This document shows, piece after piece, positions 1 to 8,097 of a stretch of DNA of 25,054 nt (positions are counted from its first letter, which is position 1; each line of letters begins with the position of its first letter). The stretch covers positions 1-25,054 of the forward strand of contig CAKTOK010000024.1 of NCBI GenBank assembly GCA_934589835.1, in the 5' to 3' direction. A model generated the notes under the pieces. That model was not told the DNA's origin and made no database searches. It worked only from the letters and a program-made list of their open reading frames with translations. A program made the translations under genes and the position numbers. Origin of the DNA: an uncultured Oscillospiraceae bacterium (GTDB lineage: Bacteria > Bacillota > Clostridia > Oscillospirales > Oscillospiraceae).

Positions 1-34
1 AAGGCTGGTGCCCTGGCCATTGTGCTACACCCGC
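1..34 (-). tRNA. tRNA-Gly, 5' half only (probable UCC anticodon)
   Basis: Read on the minus strand from 34 down to 1, the sequence begins GCGGGTG (acceptor arm), then TA, a D-arm with AATGGCCA in the loop, and CCAGC as the 5' side of the anticodon stem, followed by C-T-T. This matches the start of Gram-positive tRNA-Gly. By standard numbering the last visible base is the first anticodon base, T, which points to UCC. One D-stem pair looks mismatched. The 3' half lies beyond the left edge. Confidence 0.75.
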
Positions 35-66
35 GTACGCCCTCCGCTCAAATCGTCAGCTCGATT

Positions 67-96
67 ATATTAGCACAGACGCGGGGCATCTGTCAA
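67..96 (-). promoter_or_regulatory. Promoter for the tRNA-Gly
   Basis: On the minus strand a perfect TTGACA (-35, 91-96) is followed after 18 bases by TAATAT (-10, 67-72). Transcription would start around base 60, about 25 bases before the tRNA. A TATAAT overlaps slightly further on (64-69), but its spacing of 21 is too long. Confidence 0.65.
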
Positions 97-116
97 GAAT
101 AAAATCAAAAAATAGG

Positions 117-146
117 AAAAGAGACGGCTCTCGCCGTCTCTTTTTT
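117..146. terminator. Bidirectional intrinsic terminator after the MATE gene
   Basis: An 8-bp perfect stem (GAGACGGC 121-128, GCCGTCTC 133-140) with a TCTC loop is flanked by AAAA on the left and TTTTTT on the right. The MATE stop codon (145-147) lies at the foot of the hairpin, so the minus-strand transcript ends here. Confidence 0.85.
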
Positions 147-1611
147 ATGCGTGCTCCCGCCGGAGATAGCCGTAGTCCATGCGGAAAATGTTGCGGATCA
201 GAGGGACGCTCAGCACCGCGTCGGCAGCGATCCATGCCATCGGATCGGCCGCGCACAGCGCGTAGAACGCCAGCGGTGGGGCCTCGGCGCTGACGACGCC
301 GCCCGCCACGGCAGCAGGCAGCAGCAGGCACACGGCGATGCGAGCCACCAGCTCCGCTCCGCCGGCGCCCAGCACGAACGGCGAGCGCCCGATGCCCTGT
401 ACACAGTTTCGGATGAGGAAGATGCCGCCCAGAAAGGGATACATGGCGAAATCCACATAGAGATAGGTGTTGCCGAAGCGCACCGTCTCCGCCGTCACCT
501 TATCGGCGCTGAGGAACACATGGAGGTACAGGTCGTTGATCGTCAGCAGCAGGCCGATGCCCACCGCCGCAGCCACCATAATGCCCATGACCACCATGGC
601 CTGCAGCGTGCCCTTTTTGATGCGGTCATACCGGCCCGCTCCCAGATTCTGGGCGGTGAAGCTGGTCATGGCCGTGCCCAGCGCGTTCATGGGCGTGACC
701 ACCAGATTGAACAGCTTATTGGCGGCGCCAAAACCGTTCTGGGCGGCGCTGGACACCATGCGGCCGTCCAGCATATCAAACTGCACCACTACGCTCTGCA
801 TGACGATGATGCCCACGGCCAGCACTGAGAATTGCAGGCCAAGCGGGATACCGCGGCTCACATGGCGGCGCACATCGTACAGATTCACGCGCCAGTCCTC
901 CCGATGCAGGCGGATGCTGGGATAGCGGGCGAAGGCGTAAAGAAAGCAGCCCACCGTGCTGATGAGCTGGGCGGAAACGGTGGCCGCCGCCGCACCGGCC
1001 ACGCCCCAATGGAACCGGATGATAAACAGCAGATCCAGCCCCACATTCAGTACCGTGGAGAACAGCAGAAACACCAGCGGCGTCACGGAGTCGCCCATGC
1101 TACGCAGGAACGAGCAGATAAAGTTATAAAACAGCTGGGCGCCGATGCCCACGAAAATGATGAAGCAGTAGGTATAGGCAGCGTGGTAGACCTCCGGATC
1201 GTCGGGCGTCACGTTGATCCACGCCAGCATGGGATTCAGCAGGAGCAGCGCCGCCGTGGTCAGCAGCACCGTCAGCGCGGCGGACAGCACGATCTGGGTG
1301 GCGAGGCTGCGGCGCACACCTGCATCGTTCTGCGCCCCCACATGGCAGGAGGTCACCACACAAAAGCCGGCGCTGACGCCGAAGGCAAATTGCAGGAAGA
1401 TGAACACCAGCGATGATGTGTCGTTTACGCCGGCCACCTCCTGCGCCGTCAGTGTCTGCCCCACAATAGCCGCATCGCTGATGGAGTAGACCTGCTGCAG
1501 CAGATAGGACAAGATCACCGGCAGCGAGAACACCAGAATGGTCTTCCAGCAGGTCCCCCGCGTCAGATCCAGCGGCTTGAAAAGCTGAATAGCAGTCTTT
1601 TTTTCGGGCAT
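145..1611 (-). CDS. MATE family efflux transporter
   Basis: A 488-residue multidrug and toxin extrusion type membrane protein, expected to have 12 membrane helices in two homologous halves and to export organic compounds in exchange for Na+ or H+. The N-terminal segment (ILVFSLPVILSYLLQQVYSI, about residues 25-44) and the following D-A-A-I-V-G are typical of the first MatE helix. Similar hydrophobic blocks repeat through the protein, and the length is usual for the family. The start is supported by GGAGG about 8 bases upstream. The gene stands alone, with its own promoter at 1650-1678 and a terminator at its end. Substrate cannot be predicted. Confidence 0.92.
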   Translation of the reverse strand: MPEKKTAIQLFKPLDLTRGTCWKTILVFSLPVILSYLLQQVYSISDAAIVGQTLTAQEVAGVNDTSSLVFIFLQFAFGVSAGFCVVTSCHVGAQNDAGVRRSLATQIVLSAALTVLLTTAALLLLNPMLAWINVTPDDPEVYHAAYTYCFIIFVGIGAQLFYNFICSFLRSMGDSVTPLVFLLFSTVLNVGLDLLFIIRFHWGVAGAAAATVSAQLISTVGCFLYAFARYPSIRLHREDWRVNLYDVRRHVSRGIPLGLQFSVLAVGIIVMQSVVVQFDMLDGRMVSSAAQNGFGAANKLFNLVVTPMNALGTAMTSFTAQNLGAGRYDRIKKGTLQAMVVMGIMVAAAVGIGLLLTINDLYLHVFLSADKVTAETVRFGNTYLYVDFAMYPFLGGIFLIRNCVQGIGRSPFVLGAGGAELVARIAVCLLLPAAVAGGVVSAEAPPLAFYALCAADPMAWIAADAVLSVPLIRNIFRMDYGYLRREHA

Positions 1612-1649
1612 AAAGGGCGCCTCCTCCCTATTTTCTTCTCAAGAATCGC

Positions 1650-1678
1650 ATGATATCCCTGAAAACGCGCCTTGTCAA
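1650..1678 (-). promoter_or_regulatory. Promoter for the MATE gene
   Basis: On the minus strand TTGACA (1673-1678) is followed by a 17-base spacer and TATCAT (1650-1655). This is a near-consensus housekeeping promoter about 40 bases before the MATE start. Confidence 0.75.
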
Positions 1679-1720
1679 TCGGCAGAATGCACGATACCGC
1701 AAAACATCCCCCCTACCCAC

Positions 1721-1749
1721 TTGTGCGAAATTCGTAGATGCGCTATAAT
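1721..1749 (+). promoter_or_regulatory. Promoter for the FecCD-type transporter operon
   Basis: TTGTGC (1721-1726), a 17-base spacer and a perfect TATAAT (1744-1749) lie just before the permease gene. The leader would be only about 25 bases, so there is no room for a riboswitch. The promoter shares CCCACTTG at the -35 and CGCTATAAT at the -10 with the one at 16225-16253. Confidence 0.75.
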
Positions 1750-1781
1750 AGGCACATTATACAATGGGAGGTTATGGACAC

Positions 1782-2840
1782 ATGGAGCGCAGCGCCATCC
1801 GGCAGCACAAAAAGACAACGGTAATCGTCATGCTGGTCTGCGCTGTGGCGCTGGCCGCGCTGGGCTGCCTGCTGGTGGGCTCCTCCCACATGACCGCGGC
1901 AGAGTGCTTTGACGCGCTGCTGGGCCGCAGCGGCGGCACAGCGGCGCGGATCATCTGGAGCATCCGCATTCCCCGCCTGCTGGCGGCGCTCATCGCCGGC
2001 GCAGGCTTGTCGGTGGCGGGCCTGATGATGCAGACCACATTGGGCAACGCCATGGCCTCTCCGTCCACGCTGGGCGTGTCCAACGCGGCGGTGTTCGGCG
2101 CCAACCTGTCCATCATTGCCTTCTCCGGCGGCTTTCTCACCACCGGCAACAATCCGGCCAATTATGGTGTGGGCGTCAACCCCTTTGCCACATCGCTGCT
2201 GGCCTTTGTGTTTGCGGCGGCGTCCACCCTGCTGATCCTGGGGCTGTGCCGCCTGCGGACATTTTCCCCCAACGTGGTGGTGCTGGCCGGTATCGCGCTG
2301 GGCGCTATGTGGACGGCGGCCACCACCGTGCTGCAATTCTACGCCACGGACGTGGGCCTGTCGGCGGCGGTGATCTGGAGCTTCGGCGATCTGGGCCGCG
2401 CCACCTACCGCACGGACTGGATCATGCTGGCGGTGGCGGCGGCGGGCACGCTGCTGTTCTGGCTGCTGTCGTGGCGCTATAACGCGCTGCTCAGCGGCGG
2501 CGACACCGCCGCCAGTCTGGGCGTCAATGTACCGCTGCTGCGATTTCTCTCGCTGCTGATCGCCTCCGTCATGACGGCGGTGTGCGTATCGTTTCTGGGC
2601 GTCATCGGCTTCGTGGGTATCATCTGTCCTCACACCGTCAAGCGCCTGCTGGGACACGACCACCGCTGGTCCATCCCCGCCTCGGCCCTCAGCGGCAGCC
2701 TGCTTCTGCTGCTGGCCGATCTGCTGTCCCGCAGTCTGGGCAGCGGCTCGGCGCTGCCGGTAGGAGCCATTACCTCCCTGCTGGGCGCGCCGTTCTTCCT
2801 CTCTGTCCTCTTTGCCCGAAAGGAGATGCCGTCATGCTGA
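1782..2840 (+). CDS. FecCD-family ABC transporter permease (iron/siderophore/corrinoid type)
   Basis: A 352-residue membrane permease of the FecCD/BtuC family, which moves iron chelates, haem or cobalamin across the membrane with a paired ATPase and a binding lipoprotein. Family hallmarks are G-L-S-V-A-G-L-M-M-Q followed by N-A-M-A-S-P-S-T-L-G-V (early third), and L-G-V-I-G-F-V-G-I-I-C-P-H before R-L-L-G-H-D-H-R (last third), the loop that contacts the ATPase. I chose the ATG at 1782 rather than 1764 because GGGAGG (1766-1771) lies 10 bases upstream of it; the earlier ATG sits on that site. The stop overlaps the ATPase start. No binding protein is adjacent; the one at 16293 is a candidate partner. 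Substrate unknown. Confidence 0.9.
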   Translation: MERSAIRQHKKTTVIVMLVCAVALAALGCLLVGSSHMTAAECFDALLGRSGGTAARIIWSIRIPRLLAALIAGAGLSVAGLMMQTTLGNAMASPSTLGVSNAAVFGANLSIIAFSGGFLTTGNNPANYGVGVNPFATSLLAFVFAAASTLLILGLCRLRTFSPNVVVLAGIALGAMWTAATTVLQFYATDVGLSAAVIWSFGDLGRATYRTDWIMLAVAAAGTLLFWLLSWRYNALLSGGDTAASLGVNVPLLRFLSLLIASVMTAVCVSFLGVIGFVGIICPHTVKRLLGHDHRWSIPASALSGSLLLLLADLLSRSLGSGSALPVGAITSLLGAPFFLSVLFARKEMPSC

Positions 2841-3598
2841 CCGTGGAGCAACTGACCTATCGCTATGACCGGTGGAGCGCGCCGGTGCTCAACGGTGTGG
2901 ACCTGACGCTGCATGACGGTGAGATCGGCATTCTGCTGGGCCGCAACGGCTCCGGCAAGACCACGCTGTTCAAGAACATTCTGGGCATCTGCACCCCCGA
3001 TTCCGGCGTCATCCGCTTCGATGGGCAGGATCTGGCCACCCGCTCCCGCAGGGAACGGGCCCGATGCATTGCCTATGTGCCGCAGGACATCCGGTTCGGC
3101 GCACTGACCGTGTTTGACTCCGTGCTGCTGGGCCGCCTGTCCCGCTTCGGCCTGCAGGCCGGCCCCGCGGACCGCGCCGCCGCGGCACAGGTGCTGGAGG
3201 ACATGGGGCTGACGGCGCTGGCGGAGCGCAGCGTCGCCCAGCTGTCCGGCGGCGAGCGGCAGAAGGTCGCCATCGCCCGTGCGCTGGCGCAGGAGCCGCG
3301 GCTGCTGGTGCTGGACGAGCCCACCGGCAGTCTGGATGCGGTCAACGAGCAGCTCATGATGCAGGAGGCAAAAAAAGCGGCTCAGGAGCGGCATATCGCC
3401 GTCCTGAGCTCGCTGCACGACTTGAATCAGGCCCTGTATTTCGGGGATCGGTTCTTCTTTTTGCAGGACGGTGTGGTGCGCTATGCCGTGACTCGTCAGG
3501 AGGTCACGGAGGCCATCCTGCGGGATGTATTCGGCGACACGCTGCATCTGGCGGAGGTAGACGGTGAAAGGATCGTCCTGCACCGCCGCAGCGTCTGA
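2834..3598 (+). CDS. ABC transporter ATP-binding protein of the FecCD-type system
   Basis: A 254-residue ATPase that powers the permease encoded just upstream. Walker A is G-R-N-G-S-G-K-T, the signature is L-S-G-G-E-R-Q-K-V, Walker B is L-L-V-L-D-E-P, and the switch histidine is in S-S-L-H-D-L-N. This is the FepC/FecE/BtuD layout. The ATG at 2834 overlaps the permease stop (2838-2840), with AGGAG about 10 bases before it, so the pair is translationally coupled. The reading frame is open further upstream, but that part lies inside the permease gene and has no family similarity. The gene ends five bases before the end of a convergent gene, and no terminator is visible between them. Confidence 0.92.
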   Translation: MLTVEQLTYRYDRWSAPVLNGVDLTLHDGEIGILLGRNGSGKTTLFKNILGICTPDSGVIRFDGQDLATRSRRERARCIAYVPQDIRFGALTVFDSVLLGRLSRFGLQAGPADRAAAAQVLEDMGLTALAERSVAQLSGGERQKVAIARALAQEPRLLVLDEPTGSLDAVNEQLMMQEAKKAAQERHIAVLSSLHDLNQALYFGDRFFFLQDGVVRYAVTRQEVTEAILRDVFGDTLHLAEVDGERIVLHRRSV

Positions 3599-3603
3599 GG
3601 GCA

Positions 3604-4482
3604 TCACGCCTGCCGCCAGAGCATCCGGTTGTCCGCAAACTCCGCCGTGACGCGGCCCGTCTCCTTCAGCCATGTCAGATATGAGCGGACCGTGGCGCCC
3701 ACCAGCGCATACTGCTCAAAGCTCATGGCCATACCGTACCGGTCGAACAGGGCCTTCAGCAGCTCCTCAAAGGTGCGGGGCTGGGCGCACAGAGCCACGA
3801 TGCACGCCGCTACCTCCAGCACCGTATCGATGTTGTATTGGGCGAGCGGCGCGATGTCCGCCGTCACCTCTGCGTGGGCGGGCACAAAGGCCGCAGCCGT
3901 CATGGACTTCACCGTCTCCAGCGTGGCCAGATACGCGGCTACATCGTAGATATAGCCGATGCGGTATTTTTCCAGCGTCTCGCGGCTGGACAGGCAGTCC
4001 GCCAGATATACCACGTCGTCCGCCGTACGAAAGCCCACCATATCCATGCAGTGACCGGCCAGCGGCAGCAGCCGGAAGCCCTCCGGCAGCGCCTCCGGCG
4101 TCAGGTACGCCGCGTCGCTCTCCTGCGCCATCAGGAACTTATGCCGCAGCTCCTTCGGCGGGCAGCCGCCGTACAGCAGGGACGGCTCCAGCACCGTGTG
4201 GCGTGTGAAGGCGCACTCCACCCCGGGCGCATAGACGCGGCAGCCCGTCTGACCTTGCAGATACCGGTTGCCGCCGATGTGGTCCGCGTGGGAGTGGGTG
4301 TTGTAGATGGCGGTCAGACACCATCCGTTTTTGTCCAGAATCTGACGGGCCTTGCGGCCTGCGTCCTTGTCGCTGCCGCTGTCGATAAGGCACACGTCCG
4401 TGTCGTTCAGCCGCACAAGGCCGATCTTGGCGGGACTCTGCACATAATAGCTGCTGCCGGACACCTGAATAAGCTCGTACAT
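3604..4482 (-). CDS. MBL-fold metallo-hydrolase
   Basis: A 292-residue soluble metallo-beta-lactamase-fold hydrolase. The di-metal motif T-H-S-H-A-D-H-I-G-G spans residues 62-71. Later ligands fit A-G-H-C-M-D-M (third histidine) and Y-L-A-D-C-L-S (bridging aspartate). The C-terminal third (about 200-292) carries a helical region resembling the winged-helix tail of glyoxalase-like and LACTB2-like members. The family includes thiolester hydrolases, nucleases and lactonases, so the substrate cannot be named. AGGAGGG precedes the ATG by 8 bases. It has its own promoter at 4515-4543 and stands alone. Confidence 0.85.
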   Translation of the reverse strand: MYELIQVSGSSYYVQSPAKIGLVRLNDTDVCLIDSGSDKDAGRKARQILDKNGWCLTAIYNTHSHADHIGGNRYLQGQTGCRVYAPGVECAFTRHTVLEPSLLYGGCPPKELRHKFLMAQESDAAYLTPEALPEGFRLLPLAGHCMDMVGFRTADDVVYLADCLSSRETLEKYRIGYIYDVAAYLATLETVKSMTAAAFVPAHAEVTADIAPLAQYNIDTVLEVAACIVALCAQPRTFEELLKALFDRYGMAMSFEQYALVGATVRSYLTWLKETGRVTAEFADNRMLWRQA

Positions 4483-4514
4483 GGCGTCTCCCTCCTACGC
4501 TTTTTCTATCATGT

Positions 4515-4543
4515 ATTATAAAGCATTGGAACACGCTGTGCAA
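4515..4543 (-). promoter_or_regulatory. Promoter for the MBL-fold hydrolase
   Basis: On the minus strand TTGCAC (4538-4543), a 17-base spacer and a perfect TATAAT (4515-4520). The -35 abuts the T-tract of the upstream terminator. Confidence 0.75.
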
Positions 4544-4581
4544 GAAAAACCGCCGCCTTCTTCCGAAAGCGGCGGTCTTTT
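4543..4581 (-). terminator. Terminator of the aminotransferase-LysR operon
   Basis: An 8-bp GC-only-plus-one stem (ACCGCCGC 4549-4556, GCGGCGGT 4569-4576) with a 12-base loop, followed on the minus strand by a run of T. It lies directly after the LysR stop at 4590. T-rich sequence also follows on the plus strand. Confidence 0.8.
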
Positions 4582-4589
4582 TATGCCGG

Positions 4590-5486
4590 TCACGTCTGCC
4601 GGTAAAAGCCGATGACAAAATCCATGAACTGCCGCGTCTGCCGGTTCACCGGCGTACCGCGGCGGCAGGCTGCGTAGAGGCGGCGGCGAGCGCCGCTGCC
4701 CGGCAGCTGAAACGTCAGCAGCCGTCCGGCGTTGCGGGCATCCTCCGCCGCCTTTTCCGAGATGATGGACACCCCCAGCCCGCCAGCCACCAGATTTTTG
4801 ATGGACTCCTGATCGTTCAGCCGCGCCGTCACCGTCAGAGCGCTCTCCTCCACTCCCATCTGCTGGAAATAGCCGGAGATGCACTTTTTGCTGCCGCTCC
4901 CCTTCTCCCGCAGCAGTATAGGCTCTCGGCAGATATCCTCGATAGTCACGCCCCGCTGGGCCAGACAGCGGAAGCGGTCATTCACCGGCGTGACAAGCAC
5001 CATGCGGTCCTCGTAGAAGGGCGTCAGCTCCAACGCCTCCTCATGGAGCCGCGCGCCGATGAGCCCCACGTCGAACGCACCGGTCAGCAGGCCCTCTGCG
5101 ATGCCCTCGCTGTCGCTCTGGAACACATGGAACTGGGGAGCCGGATGCTCCCGCCGGAACGCCGGCAGGATCTGGGGCAGGATATATGCCGACGGGATGG
5201 TGGATGCGCCGATACGGATGATCTTCTCCTCCTCGTCGCTCCAGCTGCGTATCAGATCGTCCTGCAAATTCACAATGCCGCAGGCGCAGGCGTACAGCTC
5301 CTGTCCCCGCGGCGTCACCTCAATGGATTTGGTGGTACGCACGATCAGTCGGGAGCCAAATTCCTCCTCCAGCTGGCGGACATGAGTGCTGACCGTGGGT
5401 TGGGAGAGGTACAGCTTCTCCGCCGCCCGTGTAAAGCTGCGGTACTGTACCACGGCGCAGAAGGAGCGCAGCTGCTTCAGTTCCAT
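4590..5486 (-). CDS. LysR-family regulator, probably of selenium metabolism genes
   Basis: A 298-residue LysR-type regulator. The N-terminal winged helix (about 1-60) carries F-T-R-A-A-E-K-L-Y-L-S-Q-P-T-V-S-T-H, the classic LysR recognition helix. The remainder is a periplasmic-binding-protein-like effector domain. I start it at the internal ATG at 5486 because family homology begins there (MELKQLRSF) and GGGAGGG lies just upstream; the frame runs 22 codons further but without similarity. The start overlaps the end of the aminotransferase gene by about 10 bases, so the two are cotranscribed. A LysR subgroup is known to travel with selD and yedE in Clostridia, and this gene fits that setting. 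The ligand is unknown. A candidate operator is at 6681-6697. Confidence 0.85.
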   Translation of the reverse strand: MELKQLRSFCAVVQYRSFTRAAEKLYLSQPTVSTHVRQLEEEFGSRLIVRTTKSIEVTPRGQELYACACGIVNLQDDLIRSWSDEEEKIIRIGASTIPSAYILPQILPAFRREHPAPQFHVFQSDSEGIAEGLLTGAFDVGLIGARLHEEALELTPFYEDRMVLVTPVNDRFRCLAQRGVTIEDICREPILLREKGSGSKKCISGYFQQMGVEESALTVTARLNDQESIKNLVAGGLGVSIISEKAAEDARNAGRLLTFQLPGSGARRRLYAACRRGTPVNRQTRQFMDFVIGFYRQT

Positions 5487-6640
5487 ACGTCCCTCCCGCT
5501 CAGCGCCCGCAGCGCCGAGAGCGCCGCGTCCACATGATCCGCGGTGTTCCACGGACCGAAGGAAAACCGTACCGTGCCGGTGGGGTAGGTGCCCAGCGTT
5601 TTGTGAGCGCTGGGAGCACAGTGCAGCCCCACACGGGTCAGCACACCGTACTCCCGCCCCAGCGCGTCCGCCAGAAACGCAGGGTCCGCCTGCTCCGGCA
5701 CCACCGATACCACGGCAGCCCGCCCGTCCGTGTCCGGACGGCCTACCGCGTGCAGGTGCGGGATCTCCCGCAGTCCCCTCAGAAAGCGGGACGTCAGCGC
5801 CAGCTCATGAGCGCGGATGCGGTCAAGGCCCTGCTCCTCCAGCCAGACCAGCGCCGCGTGCAGTCCCATGATGCCCGGCAGGTTCAGCGTCCCCGCCTCA
5901 AAGCGGTCCGGCATGAAGGAGGGTACCTCCTCCAGATGGCTGACGCTGCCGGTGCCGCCGGACAGCAGCGGCTCTATGCGGCGGGCCAGCTCCGGCCGCA
6001 GCAGGAGCCCGCCGGTGCCCTGAGGCCCCAGCAGTCCCTTGTGGCCTGTAAAGGCCAGCGCATCGATATGCATGGCCTCCATGTCGATGGGAAATACCCC
6101 CGCCGTCTGGGCCGTGTCCAGCAAAAACAGCAGGCCGTGGGCCGCGCAGAACGCCCCCACCTCCGCCACAGGCAGCAGCGTACCGCACACGTTGCTGCCG
6201 TGGAGCATGGCCACCATGCGGGTGTTGGGCCGCAGCAGCTTCTCCAGCTCCTCCAGCCGCAGCGTACCGTCCGGTTCGCAGGGGATGCGGTCAAAGGCGA
6301 CGCCCTCCGCCGCCAGCTGGGTCAGCGGCCGCATCATGGCGTTGTGCTCCATGGCCGACACCAGCACATGGTCGCCCGATCGCAGCAGTCCCTTCAGCAG
6401 TACATTCAGGCTCTCGGTGATGTTTTTCGTGAACACCACATTCCGGCAGTCCGGCCCATGGAACAGGCGGGTCAGCCGCCGCCGTGTGTCCAGCACCAGC
6501 TCCTCCGCCTGATAGGCCTCGTCATAGCCGCCGCGGCCAACATTGCAGCCGCAGTGCTTCACATAGTCGTACATGGCCTCTGCCACACCCGGCGCCTTGG
6601 GAAAGCTGGTGCTGGCGTTGTCCAGATAAATGCGCTCCAT
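5477..6640 (-). CDS. Class-V aminotransferase (cysteine desulfurase / selenocysteine lyase-like)
   Basis: A 387-residue PLP enzyme of the NifS/CsdA class. It should remove sulfur or selenium from cysteine or selenocysteine as an enzyme-bound persulfide or perselenide. The start MERIYLDNASTSFPK is typical. The PLP lysine is in A-F-T-G-H-K-G-L-L-G-P-Q-G (about residues 200-212). The catalytic cysteine is probably in R-V-G-L-H-C-A-P, close to the C terminus, followed by T-G-T-V-R-F-S. This subgroup commonly neighbours selD and YedE/YedF-type genes, so supply of selenium to SelD is the likely role; this is inferred from context. GGGAGG lies upstream of the ATG. It heads a two-gene operon with the LysR regulator. 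Confidence 0.9.
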   Translation of the reverse strand: MERIYLDNASTSFPKAPGVAEAMYDYVKHCGCNVGRGGYDEAYQAEELVLDTRRRLTRLFHGPDCRNVVFTKNITESLNVLLKGLLRSGDHVLVSAMEHNAMMRPLTQLAAEGVAFDRIPCEPDGTLRLEELEKLLRPNTRMVAMLHGSNVCGTLLPVAEVGAFCAAHGLLFLLDTAQTAGVFPIDMEAMHIDALAFTGHKGLLGPQGTGGLLLRPELARRIEPLLSGGTGSVSHLEEVPSFMPDRFEAGTLNLPGIMGLHAALVWLEEQGLDRIRAHELALTSRFLRGLREIPHLHAVGRPDTDGRAAVVSVVPEQADPAFLADALGREYGVLTRVGLHCAPSAHKTLGTYPTGTVRFSFGPWNTADHVDAALSALRALSGRDVWN

Positions 6641-6665
6641 GGGATACCTCCCTCATTTTTGTTCA

Positions 6666-6694
6666 ATGGTAGCATATATTTATTTGAAAATCAA
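6666..6694 (-). promoter_or_regulatory. Promoter for the aminotransferase-LysR operon
   Basis: On the minus strand TTGATT (6689-6694), a 17-base spacer and an extended -10 TGCTACCAT ending in TACCAT (6666-6671). The -35 lies inside the inverted repeat at 6681-6697, which suggests autoregulation. Confidence 0.55.
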
Positions 6695-6697
6695 ATA
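6681..6697. promoter_or_regulatory. Inverted repeat, candidate LysR operator
   Basis: TATTTGA-AAA-TCAAATA is a perfect 7-bp inverted repeat in the AT-rich gap between the divergent selenium operons. Its size and T-N11-A content fit a LysR-type binding site. It overlaps the -35 of the leftward promoter. Assignment to the LysR protein of this locus is inference. Confidence 0.55.
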
Positions 6698-6747
6698 GTT
6701 TCAGTGGAATTATCAATAATTACTATTAGACTTTTCGCATCGGCAGG

Positions 6748-6756
6748 TGTTACCAT
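6748..6756 (+). promoter_or_regulatory. Possible extended -10 promoter for the yedE-selD operon
   Basis: TGTTACCAT (6748-6756) is an extended -10 element, the same TGn-TACCAT form as the leftward promoter. A weak -35 (TTAGAC, 6726-6731) lies 19 bases upstream. The leader would be about 30 bases. Confidence 0.4.
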
Positions 6757-6791
6757 AGGGATGCAAATACATTAAATAGAGGAGAAAACAC

Positions 6792-7877
6792 ATGGATATC
6801 AAACGCGAACGACTGCAAATCGTCGTTGCCGGACTGCTCATCGGCGTCATCGCCGCGCTGCTGGTCTATTTCGGCAACCCCACCAACATGGGCTTCTGCA
6901 TCGCCTGCTTCCTGCGGGATACCGCCGGCGGTCTGGGCCTGCATCGCGCCGCCGCTGTGCAGTACATCCGGCCTGAGATCATCGGTCTGGTGCTGGGCAG
7001 CTTTCTCGTGGCCCTGTGCAAAAAGGAGTTTTCCGCCAAGGGCGGCAGCGCTCCCATCACCCGCTTTGTGCTGGGCTTCTTCGTGATGATCGGCTGCCTG
7101 ATGTTCCTGGGCTGCCCCTTCCGCATGATCCTGCGTCTGGCCGGCGGCGACCTCAATGCCCTGCTGGGCCTGCTGGGCTTCGTCATCGGCATTCTGGCCG
7201 GTGTCTTCTTTCTGAAGCGCGGCTACTCCCTGAAGCGCACCTATGTTCAGACCAAGCTGGACGGCGTGTTGTTCCCCGCCATTCAGGTGGTGGTATTTAT
7301 CCTGCTGGTGGCGGCCCCCGCCTTCATCTTCTTCACGGAAGCCGGCGGCGGTCCCGGCGCCAAGCACGCGCCCATCCTCATCAGTCTGGCGGCCGGCCTC
7401 ATCGTGGGCGCTCTGGCCCAGCGCACCCGCCTGTGCATGGTGGGCGGCATCCGCGACATCGTGCTGTTCCGCGAGCCCAAGCTGCTCATGGGCTTCGGCG
7501 CCATTCTGGTCAGCGCCCTGATCTGCAACCTGATCCTCAACGGCGTCAGCGACGCCACCTTCTTCCATCTGAGCTTCGCCGATCAGCCTGTGGCCCACAC
7601 CGACGGCCTGTGGAACTGCCTGGGCATGGTGCTGACGGGCTTCGGCTGCGTGCTGCTGGGCGGCTGCCCTCTGCGCCAGCTGGTGCTGTCCGGCGAGGGC
7701 AACTCCGACAGCGCCGTGACCGTGCTGGGCCTCATCGTGGGCGCTGCCTTTGCCCATAACTTCGGCCTGGCGTCCAGCGCCGCCGGTCCTACCGCCGCCG
7801 GCAAGGCCGCTGTGCTCATCGGTCTGGCGGCGGTGGCGCTCATCGGCTGCCTGAACACCTTCCAGAAAAAAGCGTAA
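6792..7877 (+). CDS. yedE: YedE-family putative selenium transporter
   Basis: A 361-residue integral membrane protein of the YeeE/YedE (sulfur-transport) family, of the subgroup found beside selenium genes. The N-terminal half carries M-G-F-C-I-A-C-F-L-R-D-T-A-G and L-H-R-A-A-A-V-Q-Y-I-R-P-E-I-I-G, then G-C-P-F-R-M. The C-terminal half repeats the pattern with R-T-R-L-C-M-V-G-G-I-R-D and G-G-C-P-L-R-Q-L. This gives two pseudo-repeats with paired cysteines, as in thiosulfate-type YeeE channels. Import of a selenium species is inferred from family context. GAGGAG lies 8 bases before the ATG. It heads a four-gene operon; the next gene begins 13 bases after its stop. Confidence 0.88.
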   Translation: MDIKRERLQIVVAGLLIGVIAALLVYFGNPTNMGFCIACFLRDTAGGLGLHRAAAVQYIRPEIIGLVLGSFLVALCKKEFSAKGGSAPITRFVLGFFVMIGCLMFLGCPFRMILRLAGGDLNALLGLLGFVIGILAGVFFLKRGYSLKRTYVQTKLDGVLFPAIQVVVFILLVAAPAFIFFTEAGGGPGAKHAPILISLAAGLIVGALAQRTRLCMVGGIRDIVLFREPKLLMGFGAILVSALICNLILNGVSDATFFHLSFADQPVAHTDGLWNCLGMVLTGFGCVLLGGCPLRQLVLSGEGNSDSAVTVLGLIVGAAFAHNFGLASSAAGPTAAGKAAVLIGLAAVALIGCLNTFQKKA

Positions 7878-7890
7878 GGAGGACCGGAAT

Positions 7891-8097
7891 ATGAAGATCA
7901 TTGACGCACGCGGTCTGTCCTGCCCCGAGCCTGTGGTGCTGCTGCGCGCCGCGATGGCCTCCGGCGAGGACAGCTATCAGATCATCGTGGACAACCACGC
8001 TTCCCGCGAGAACACCACCCGCTACGCCCAGCATCAGGGCTACACGGTAGCTGTGGCGGAGCAGGGCGGCGAATGGACCCTGACATTCACAAAATGA
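7891..8097 (+). CDS. TusA/YedF-type sulfur (selenium) carrier protein, single domain
   Basis: A 68-residue TusA-fold protein. The start MKIIDARGLSCPEP contains the C-P-x-P motif, with Cys11 as the probable persulfide or perselenide carrier. YedF proteins of selenium operons are usually around 200 residues, with a TusA domain followed by a DsrE-like domain; only the TusA part is present here. Placement between yedE and selD suggests that it carries selenium from the aminotransferase or transporter towards SelD (inference). AGGAGG lies 8 bases upstream of the ATG. Its TGA overlaps the next ATG (ATGA at 8094-8097), so the two are translationally coupled. Confidence 0.88.
   Translation: MKIIDARGLSCPEPVVLLRAAMASGEDSYQIIVDNHASRENTTRYAQHQGYTVAVAEQGGEWTLTFTK

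Noticed and set aside
3599..3603. Terminator between the FecCD-type operon and the MBL gene
   Set aside because: The two genes are five bases apart, and no stem with a T-run is visible around them.
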